Assembly (NCBI GenBank): GCA_020723765.1
Contig: DYIF01000007.1
Span: 29,251-93,250 of the forward strand
Length of the DNA: 64,000 nt
Source of the DNA: Elusimicrobium minutum
GTDB lineage: Bacteria; Elusimicrobiota; Elusimicrobia; Elusimicrobiales; UBA9959
Reading direction: 5' to 3'
A model generated the notes under the pieces. That model was not told the origin of the DNA. It did not search any database and saw only the letters and a program-made list of their open reading frames with translations. Position 1 is the stretch's first letter. Every line of letters starts with the position of its first letter. A program made the position numbers and the translations under genes. This document shows, piece by piece, positions 59,081 through 64,000 of the stretch.

Positions 59081-59458
59081 TTAATGACAAGTATGCCCGT
59101 GATCGTGATGATTCTCTTTGCAAATATCCATAGGCTTAAGATTGTCGTTTATAAAGTTTTCTATTGCTTCGTTTGCTTTTCCATCGAAATAAAATACCTT
59201 AATACCGGAGTTTTCGAGTTTTGTTTTTGCTCCGGCTCCCATGCCTCCCGATATTAAATATTTTATATCGTAAGATAACAAAAACGGAACGGATTTGCAT
59301 CCTCCTCCGCCGTGAGCCGATTTGTTTTCTATAATCTCGCTTTTTTTGATTTGTCCGTTTTCTATTTCCGCAATCATAAAATACCCGCATTGGCCGAAGT
59401 GCATCGATACCTTGCTTTCAAGCCCTTTATTTTCATCAAGAGTAATACCTATCTTCAT
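59081..59458 (-). CDS. NifX/NifB-type Fe-Mo cofactor-binding-like protein
   Basis: A 125-residue protein with the dinitrogenase iron-molybdenum cofactor domain fold (MKIGITLDENKGLESKVSMH, FGQCGYFMIAEIENG, YLISGGMGAGAKTKLENSGI). A C-terminal His-rich tail (ENHHDHGHTCH) probably binds metal. These small proteins occur widely in non-diazotrophs and often sit beside DUF5320 proteins, as here. A role in Fe-S or metal cluster handling is likely. AGGAGG-type site (AAGGAGG) precedes the ATG. Confidence 0.88.
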   Translation of the reverse strand: MKIGITLDENKGLESKVSMHFGQCGYFMIAEIENGQIKKSEIIENKSAHGGGGCKSVPFLLSYDIKYLISGGMGAGAKTKLENSGIKVFYFDGKANEAIENFINDNLKPMDICKENHHDHGHTCH

Positions 59459-59494
59459 AATAACCTCCTTTTTTAAAAGAAAACCAACTTTAGC

Positions 59495-59740
59495 TTATTT
59501 TTCTATTTCTTCTATTCTTTTATTAACTTCGTTAAGCTCTTGTTCTATGGCTTCTTTTTGTTTTTTTAATATATTAATCTCATCTTCTTTGGAAAATTGA
59601 TAATTTTCTCGATATCCTCTCCCATAGCCGCTCATTCCTCCGTATGCATATCCTCTTCTTAATCCTCTTCCGCAAGGGCCTCTTCCAAGCCCTCTTCCTC
59701 TTCCGATACCCATAGGTCCGGTTCCATCTCCGTATAGCAT
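59495..59740 (-). CDS. DUF5320 Gly/Arg-rich protein
   Basis: An 81-residue protein with the DUF5320 start (GDGTGPMGIGRGRGLGRGPC), a Gly-Arg-Tyr-rich segment and a C-terminal coiled coil (ILKKQKEAIEQELNEVNKRI). These proteins are regularly encoded next to NifX-like proteins, and their function is unknown. It has an AAGGAGG site and lies between fur and the NifX-like gene. Confidence 0.85.
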   Translation of the reverse strand: MLYGDGTGPMGIGRGRGLGRGPCGRGLRRGYAYGGMSGYGRGYRENYQFSKEDEINILKKQKEAIEQELNEVNKRIEEIEK

Positions 59741-59752
59741 AAATACCTCCTT

Positions 59753-60235
59753 TTAATTCCCTTGTTTTTTAATTTCGCATTTATGGCATAATCCGTAGAA
59801 ATATAGATTATGCCCTTCTATTTTAAAATTATGTTTTTCCGACAGCTGTTTTTCCAATTTTTTAAAAAGAGCCGTCTCTTCGTCTATAAAATCGTCGTAT
59901 TCTATTATTTGCCCGCAATTTTTGCATATTAAATGATGATGATGTTTTCGGTTTTGATGTTCTTCGGATAATTCGTATACCGCTTTTCCTTCTCCAAAAT
60001 CGAATCTCTTTAAAATTCCGCTTTGCCATAAAGAATTTAAAGTTCTGTAAACCGTGGCTAAAGATATGTTTAAGTTTTTTTTATTAAGCGAGTCGTAGAT
60101 TTCTTCGGCCGTAAAATGCCCTTTGTTTGAATGTAAAAAATCGAGAATTAATCTTCTCGGAAATGTTAATCTTCCACCTTCTGAATTAAAACACTTTCTT
60201 AATCTTTCTTTTGCGCAACATCTAAATCTATTCAT
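59753..60235 (-). CDS. fur: Fur-family metalloregulator
   Basis: A 160-residue repressor with a winged-helix DNA-binding domain (LTFPRRLILDFLHSNKGHFT, ISLATVYRTLNSLWQSGILK) and a dimerisation domain. The latter has HHHHLICKNCGQIIE and LCHKCEIKK carrying the two CxxC structural zinc pairs, with further His metal ligands. A near-perfect 7-1-7 Fur box overlaps its own transcription start, so it is probably autoregulated. The operon content (ZIP, NifX-like) fits iron or zinc sensing; which metal is not decided. Confidence 0.93.
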   Translation of the reverse strand: MNRFRCCAKERLRKCFNSEGGRLTFPRRLILDFLHSNKGHFTAEEIYDSLNKKNLNISLATVYRTLNSLWQSGILKRFDFGEGKAVYELSEEHQNRKHHHHLICKNCGQIIEYDDFIDEETALFKKLEKQLSEKHNFKIEGHNLYFYGLCHKCEIKKQGN

Positions 60236-60237
60236 AG

Positions 60238-60290
60238 TTATTGAGAATTATTCTCAATAATATTTTAACAAATATTAGCGTTTGTGTCAA
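60238..60290 (-). promoter_or_regulatory. fur promoter with overlapping Fur box
   Basis: On the minus strand, TTGACA (60285-60290) and TAAAAT (60262-60267) are spaced 17 bp. A perfect inverted repeat of 11-bp arms with one central base (60238-60260) contains TGAGAAT-T-ATTCTCA, a 7-1-7 Fur-family box. It covers the predicted transcription start and ends 2 nt before the ATG. Confidence 0.85.
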
Positions 60291-60336
60291 ATTTTATAAA
60301 ACAGGTTTTGGTTTTTTTGTTAAAAAAAGTAAAATT

Positions 60337-60358
60337 TATATAACCCTATGGTTATATA
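60337..60358 (+). promoter_or_regulatory. ArsR operator palindrome
   Basis: TATATAACC (60337-60345) and GGTTATATA (60350-60358) are exact inverted arms around CTAT, ending 3 nt before the arsR ATG at 60362. TATATA and TATAAT sequences in the palindrome can serve as a -10 box, so repressor binding would block transcription. No ribosome site is present. Confidence 0.7.
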
Positions 60359-60361
60359 ATT

Positions 60362-60751
60362 ATGAAAATCGCAAATATTTTAAAAGTTCTTTCCGATAAA
60401 ACGAGACTTAGAATAATAAATCTTTTATATCGAAGGGAGGTTTGTAATTGCGAGATTACGGAAATTTTAAACATATCTCAACCGGCGGTTACAAAGCATA
60501 TAAAAAAAATAAAGAAAATCGGGATTTTAAACGAAAGAAGAAAAGGTTGGTGGAGTTATTATTCGCTTAATCTAAAAGATGAAGAGTTTAAAAAAATAAT
60601 TTTGGATGTTTTGAACGGAATAAAAAACGAAAAGATAGCGAAGAACGATTTAGAAAAACTTGGTTTTACCGCCTGCGAAAATAAAAGGAGGAAAAATGAA
60701 AGATGTAAGGTTATCGGTAAAAAAGGCTTATTCAAAAGTCGCAAAAAATAA
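60362..60751 (+). CDS. arsR: ArsR-family arsenic-responsive repressor
   Basis: A 129-residue winged-helix regulator with KVLSDKTRLRIINLLYRREV, the metalloid site CNCEITEIL (CxC), the recognition helix ISQPAVTKHIKKIKKIGI and the wing GWWSYYSL. The C terminus is longer and more basic than usual and runs 56 bases into arsM. It heads the arsR-arsM-arsC-acr3 operon and probably binds the palindrome just upstream. It differs from the ArsR at 53462, which controls the permease operon. Confidence 0.92.
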   Translation: MKIANILKVLSDKTRLRIINLLYRREVCNCEITEILNISQPAVTKHIKKIKKIGILNERRKGWWSYYSLNLKDEEFKKIILDVLNGIKNEKIAKNDLEKLGFTACENKRRKNERCKVIGKKGLFKSRKK

Positions 60752-61451
60752 GATTTCTTGTTGTTCGTCTGATTGCGGATGCGGAGAGAGCTCGAGTCTT
60801 CTTATCTCGGAATCGGATTTGGGGCTTTCATGCGGCAATCCGGTCGCTTTTTCAAAAATAAAAAATGGAATGACGATTGTCGATCTTGGGAGCGGCGCCG
60901 GTAAAGATGTTTTTATAGCCGCTCAACTCGCCGGCAAGAACGGCAAGGTTATCGGGGTTGATATGACCGAAGAGATGATAAAATTGGCAAAGAAAAACGC
61001 TCGAAAATTTAAAGAAAAAACGAGGCTTAATAACGTAGAATTTAAAAAAGGGTTTATAGAAGATATTCCGGTTAAAGATAATGTCGCGGATCTGGTCATA
61101 TCCAATTGCGTTATAAATCTTTCTCCCGATAAAAAAAAGGTATTTGAAGAAATTTATAGAATTTTAAAGCCCCGCGGCGAAATGGTGGTAAGCGATATCG
61201 TCCTTGATAAAAAATTGCCGAAAAAATTAAAAAACGATAAAGACCTTTATTCCGCCTGTCTTTCGGGGGCTTTATTAAAGAAGGATTATCTGTCCGCTAT
61301 TAAAAAAGCCGGATTTAAAAATGTAAAAATACTCGTTTCAAAAAAATACTCTTTTTCCGGCGCAGGTTGCGATCATATAACTTCCGGAAAGGGAAATCGG
61401 CTTAAGTTTTTCGCTTCAAGCGTAACCGTTTATGCGCAAAAAGGATATTAA
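60696..61451 (+). CDS. arsM: arsenite S-adenosylmethionine methyltransferase
   Basis: A 251-residue ArsM. The SAM motif is VDLGSGAGKDVFIAAQLAG, followed by GVDMTEEMIKLAK. As-binding cysteines are in GLSCGNPV, SNCVINLSPDKKKVF and YSACLSGALL, and the N-terminal CCSSDCGCGES is also typical. It methylates As(III), producing volatile or exportable methylarsenicals. The ATG at 60696 has an AAAAGGAGG site inside the arsR coding region. It is followed after one base by arsC. Confidence 0.94.
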   Translation: MKDVRLSVKKAYSKVAKNKISCCSSDCGCGESSSLLISESDLGLSCGNPVAFSKIKNGMTIVDLGSGAGKDVFIAAQLAGKNGKVIGVDMTEEMIKLAKKNARKFKEKTRLNNVEFKKGFIEDIPVKDNVADLVISNCVINLSPDKKKVFEEIYRILKPRGEMVVSDIVLDKKLPKKLKNDKDLYSACLSGALLKKDYLSAIKKAGFKNVKILVSKKYSFSGAGCDHITSGKGNRLKFFASSVTVYAQKGY

Positions 61452-61452
61452 A

Positions 61453-61872
61453 ATGAAAAAAATACTTTTTTTATGTACGGGAAATTCCTGTAGAAGTCAG
61501 ATGGCGGAGGGGTGGGCTAAAAAAATACTGCCCTCGGAGGAATTTGAAGTATATTCGGCGGGGACAAAACCTTCTTTTGTTGATCCGAAAGCGATAAAAG
61601 TTATGTCCGAGGCGGGTATAGACATTTCAAACAATAGGTCCAAACATGTCGACGAATTTAAAGGAATCGATTTTTACGCTGTAATAACGGTATGCGACAA
61701 GGCGAAGGAAACCTGTCCCTTATGGTTTGGAAAAACGGTTTTAAAGCTTCATCATAGTTTCGAAGACCCTCCCGCTCTCGCCAAAGACTCTAAGACCGAA
61801 GAAGAAGCTCTGAATCATTATAGAAGAATAAGAGACGAAATAAAAAAGTTTATAGAAGAACTGAATATTTAA
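61453..61872 (+). CDS. arsC: arsenate reductase, thioredoxin-coupled LMW phosphatase type
   Basis: A 139-residue ArsC of the low-molecular-weight tyrosine phosphatase fold. The P-loop is FLCTGNSCRSQMAEGWA, with the nucleophile Cys and CX5R. The redox pair lies in VITVCDKAKETCPLW. It reduces As(V) to As(III) for methylation or export. The start at 61453 is chosen over an upstream frame start because it gives the correct N terminus (KKILFLC). Confidence 0.94.
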   Translation: MKKILFLCTGNSCRSQMAEGWAKKILPSEEFEVYSAGTKPSFVDPKAIKVMSEAGIDISNNRSKHVDEFKGIDFYAVITVCDKAKETCPLWFGKTVLKLHHSFEDPPALAKDSKTEEEALNHYRRIRDEIKKFIEELNI

Positions 61873-61884
61873 TAAGAGGAAGTT

Positions 61885-62934
61885 ATGGAAAAGAAAATGA
61901 ATTTTTTTGAAAAGTATTTGAGCGTATGGGTAATTTTGTGTATGGTAATAGGCGTTATTCTGGGGAAAAATTTTCCGGTTATGACCGATAGTTTGAGAAG
62001 GCTGGAATTCGGCAAGGATTCTCATATAAATATACCGATAGCCGTCTTATTATGGCTTATGATTTATCCTATGATGTTAAAAGTAGATTTTACGTCGCTT
62101 AAAAATGTCGGTAAAAAACCGAAAGGGCTTTTAATTACCATATTTGTTAACTGGTTTATAAAACCTTTTTCAATGGCTTTTTTCGGCTGGTTGTTTTTTA
62201 AACATATTTTTGTCCCGTGGATAGGTCCAGAGGCGGCGCAACAGTATATAGCCGGGGTTATTATTTTGGCGGCCGCTCCCTGCACCGCTATGGTTTTTGT
62301 ATGGAGTTATCTGGTTGATGGGGACGCCGCTTATACTCTGGTTCAGGTTGCATTAAACGATCTGATAATGCTTGTCGCGTTTGCTCCGATAGTAAAGATT
62401 CTTGTAACCGGGGCATCCGCTCTTACCGTTCCTTTTAACGTTCTTTTGTGGGCCGTTTTCATATTTGTTGTTATACCGCTTTCCGCTGGATTTATTACGA
62501 GAAACATTTTAATAAAATCTCACGGAGAAGAGTGGTTTAATGTAAAATTTTTGCCGAAATTCGGTCCGGTCGGAATAACGGCTTTATTGATAACCCTCGT
62601 TTTTATTTTCGCTTTTCAGGCAGATAACGTTACGTCCAGATTTTTTCACGTAGTTTTGATATCCATACCCATACTTATACAGGTTTATTTTAACTCAACT
62701 ATTGTTTATTGGCTTATGAGGAAATTTAAGGTTGAGTTTTGTGTGGCGGCTCCTGGAGCTTTAATAGGAGCGAGTAATTTTTTTGAACTAGCGGTGGCTA
62801 CCGCGATAGCTTTGTTTGGAGCCGATTCTGGTGCGGCGCTTGCTACGGTGGTAGGAGTTTTGGTTGAGGTTCCTGTTATGTTAAGCGTGGTTAAGATTTG
62901 CAAAAAAATAAAAAACTGGTTTTGTTCTAATTAG
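61885..62934 (+). CDS. acr3: ACR3-family arsenite efflux permease
   Basis: A 349-residue inner-membrane transporter with ten helices. The IAVLLWLMIYPMMLKVDFTS segment, the functional Cys in AAAPCTAMVFVWSYL, and FELAVATAIALFGADSGAAL near the end are diagnostic of ACR3. It exports arsenite using the proton motive force. It is the last gene of the operon; its 3' end overlaps the convergent YHS protein gene by 8 bases. Confidence 0.95.
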   Translation: MEKKMNFFEKYLSVWVILCMVIGVILGKNFPVMTDSLRRLEFGKDSHINIPIAVLLWLMIYPMMLKVDFTSLKNVGKKPKGLLITIFVNWFIKPFSMAFFGWLFFKHIFVPWIGPEAAQQYIAGVIILAAAPCTAMVFVWSYLVDGDAAYTLVQVALNDLIMLVAFAPIVKILVTGASALTVPFNVLLWAVFIFVVIPLSAGFITRNILIKSHGEEWFNVKFLPKFGPVGITALLITLVFIFAFQADNVTSRFFHVVLISIPILIQVYFNSTIVYWLMRKFKVEFCVAAPGALIGASNFFELAVATAIALFGADSGAALATVVGVLVEVPVMLSVVKICKKIKNWFCSN

Positions 62935-63469
62935 TCATCATCTTTTCATGCTCTGGGCATTTCCCGCATTTTTTGCTTTTATTTTTATCTTCTTCTTTTC
63001 CGCAGTGTTTGATGTTTTTTGTTTTTGAAGTTTTTACGATATATTTATTTGGATCTTTTTTAAATTTTTCCACGCAATCCGGGCAACAAAAATAATAAGA
63101 TTTTCCTTTATATTCGATTTTGGGGGAATCTGCTTTAAGAACAAACTCAGTTTTCATTACAGGACATATTAGTTTGTTTCCTATTAAAGAATTTTCGTCG
63201 CTTCCTTTTAAATATTTATCCGTTTCTTTTTTAAATTGTTCAAGACACTTCGTGCAACAAAAATAATATGTTTTATCGTTATATTTTAATCTGGGAGTAT
63301 CTTTGTTTATTTCTATTTTTTCTCCAGAAACCGGGCATATAAATAGGTTTCCTATGTTGTACGATAATTCCGTTTTTTCCCGTTGGTTGTTTATATTCTG
63401 AGCTTTTATATAAGAGTTTAGAGTTGCAAGAGTTATTAAGCTGGCTATTAATATTTTTATCTTTTTCAT
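62927..63469 (-). CDS. secreted protein with two YHS domains
   Basis: A 180-residue protein with a signal peptide (residues 1 to about 23). Two YHS metal-binding domains are clear: FICPVSGEKIEINKDTPRL with YYFCCTKCLEQFKKETDKY, and LICPVMKTEFVLKADSPKI with YYFCCPDCVEKFKKDPNKY. A Cys/His-rich tail (HCGKEEDKNKSKKCGKCPEH) follows. YHS domains are found in copper and other heavy-metal proteins. The position after csoR and an HMA-domain gene suggests periplasmic copper binding. It overlaps the HMA gene by four bases. Confidence 0.85.
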   Translation of the reverse strand: MKKIKILIASLITLATLNSYIKAQNINNQREKTELSYNIGNLFICPVSGEKIEINKDTPRLKYNDKTYYFCCTKCLEQFKKETDKYLKGSDENSLIGNKLICPVMKTEFVLKADSPKIEYKGKSYYFCCPDCVEKFKKDPNKYIVKTSKTKNIKHCGKEEDKNKSKKCGKCPEHEKMMTN

Positions 63470-63675
63470 TTTATTACCTCTCTTCCGTTTTCTTTTAGTA
63501 TTAGGTTTATTTTATTTAGGTCTATTATGTTTTCATCATATTTTATTTTAACCGTTTTTGTTATATGTGAAGGTTCTACCGAAATTATTCCAGCTTTCCC
63601 TTTAAATGCTTGTTTTATGGAGTTTTCGCAACCGACGCAAGATATCGGAGTAATTTTTAATGTTATTTCTCTCAT
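63466..63675 (-). CDS. HMA-domain metallochaperone (CopZ-like)
   Basis: A 69-residue ferredoxin-like protein with the metal site SCVGCENSIKQAF (CxxC) and the strand pattern of CopZ/Atx1 chaperones. It likely carries Cu(I) or a similar ion in the cytosol. It lies between csoR (one base away) and the YHS protein gene. Confidence 0.88.
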   Translation of the reverse strand: MREITLKITPISCVGCENSIKQAFKGKAGIISVEPSHITKTVKIKYDENIIDLNKINLILKENGREVIK

Positions 63676-63676
63676 A

Positions 63677-63949
63677 TCAGTATTTCCTGTATATTTCCGT
63701 AAGTTCTTTTATTTTTTCTCGTATTTCTTTTTCATTTTTTGATGCCATAGCATTTTTTACGCAGGTATTTAAATGATTTTCAAGTATGAGTAGATTTACG
63801 CTTTTAAGCGCTCCTATTGCGGCGTATATCTGCTGGAATATGTCTAGGCAGTATTCCTTATTTTCTATCATTTTCGATATTCCGCTTATCTGTCCTTCTA
63901 TTCTTTTAAGTCTCGGTCTGAGTTTTTTAATAAGTTCATCGTTTATCAT
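63677..63949 (-). CDS. csoR: CsoR-family metal-sensing repressor
   Basis: A 90-residue all-helical regulator. KKLRPRLKRIEGQISGISKM is the family start, and the Cu(I)-type ligand set is C34 (EYCLDI), H59 (LENHL) and C63 (NTCV). Metal binding releases it from DNA. The start codon lies 6 nt behind the -10 box of a perfect consensus promoter, so the mRNA would be leaderless. It heads the csoR-HMA-YHS operon. Confidence 0.93.
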   Translation of the reverse strand: MINDELIKKLRPRLKRIEGQISGISKMIENKEYCLDIFQQIYAAIGALKSVNLLILENHLNTCVKNAMASKNEKEIREKIKELTEIYRKY

Positions 63950-63955
63950 AAGAAT

Positions 63956-63984
63956 ATTATACTATATAGTAGTATAGTTGTCAA
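63956..63984 (-). promoter_or_regulatory. perfect consensus promoter of csoR with palindromic spacer
   Basis: On the minus strand, TTGACA (63979-63984) and TATAAT (63956-63961) match consensus at all positions with a 17-bp spacer. The palindrome ACTATATAGT (63961-63970), within a larger TATACTA/TAGTATA inverted repeat, covers the spacer and -10 region and is a candidate CsoR operator. Confidence 0.8.
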
Positions 63985-64000
63985 TAGGGTTTATTTCTGC

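Noticed and set aside
1..64000. tRNA, rRNA, CRISPR arrays or known riboswitches
   Set aside because: The intergenic stretches were read for cloverleaf-like arms, regular spaced repeats and conserved riboswitch cores; none was convincing. A covariance-model search would be decisive.

Overview
This is an AT-rich chromosomal window from an anaerobic-looking Gram-negative bacterium. An outer membrane is indicated by a FadL/OmpP1-type channel, a DUF2490 protein and several lipoproteins. The pseudopilin (9679-10098) has a mature region that reminds me of the large pseudopilin families of Elusimicrobiota, but this is recollection and the phylum is not established. No rRNA, tRNA, CRISPR array or intact insertion sequence was found. 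Genes are densely packed in operons with many ATGA/GTGA overlaps. Several genes have a TATAAT box only 6-8 nt before the start codon and no Shine-Dalgarno sequence, which suggests leaderless transcripts.

Layout. 1-5130: end of tldD, a methyltransferase, an AmrS-type radical SAM enzyme, an ECF sigma factor with a DUF4097 membrane protein, and a secreted TPR/Cys-rich protein. 5142-5661: a gene-poor stretch with a decayed transposase start. 5662-12608: class I fumarase, EamA exporter, DUF4139 protein, pseudopilin, archease-RtcB RNA repair pair, O-methyltransferase. 12695-17316: membrane pyrophosphatase, an unrecognised polytopic protein that may be its degenerate relative, and a YdcF-like protein. 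17372-23976: one long operon sucC-sucD-corA-rimO-lipoprotein-comB-queC-queE. 24012-25623: a zinc-ribbon protein and an aminotransferase.

25646-34370 (minus strand) is the highlight: a bacterial microcompartment (BMC) operon of the sugar-phosphate-utilising (SPU) kind. It encodes seven shell proteins (two BMC-H, two BMC-T, three BMC-P), deoxyribose-5-phosphate aldolase, CoA-acylating aldehyde dehydrogenase, PduL phosphotransacylase, a PduS-like flavin/Fe-S electron carrier, triosephosphate isomerase, an RpiB-like isomerase with an altered active site, and a short PduM-like protein. The inferred route is deoxyribose-5-P to acetaldehyde plus glyceraldehyde-3-P. Acetaldehyde is then oxidised to acetyl-CoA and acetyl-P inside the shell, and PduS removes the electrons. 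There is no alcohol dehydrogenase and no B12 gene. Hairpins, an internal consensus promoter and palindromic repeats suggest layered control of shell dosage.

34629-43783: mostly secreted or envelope proteins of unknown function (Cys-rich, tandem thioredoxin-like, Lnb-N/DUF4105, GGxNxSPV-repeat), with an OsmC protein, ornithine carbamoyltransferase and a secreted GH13 alpha-amylase. 43785-47835: a trehalose cluster (TreT-like glycosyltransferase, DUF5752, OtsA-OtsB fusion). 47923-53260: OPT and OPA-type transporters, an outer-membrane protein and a TPR/Cys-rich gene pair. 53398-63984: a metal and metalloid defence region with arsR-permease-thioredoxin, FadL, a Fur-controlled operon (fur, DUF5320, NifX-like, pta, ZIP), arsR-arsM-arsC-acr3, and csoR-HMA-YHS. 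Several of these have clear promoter/operator palindromes.
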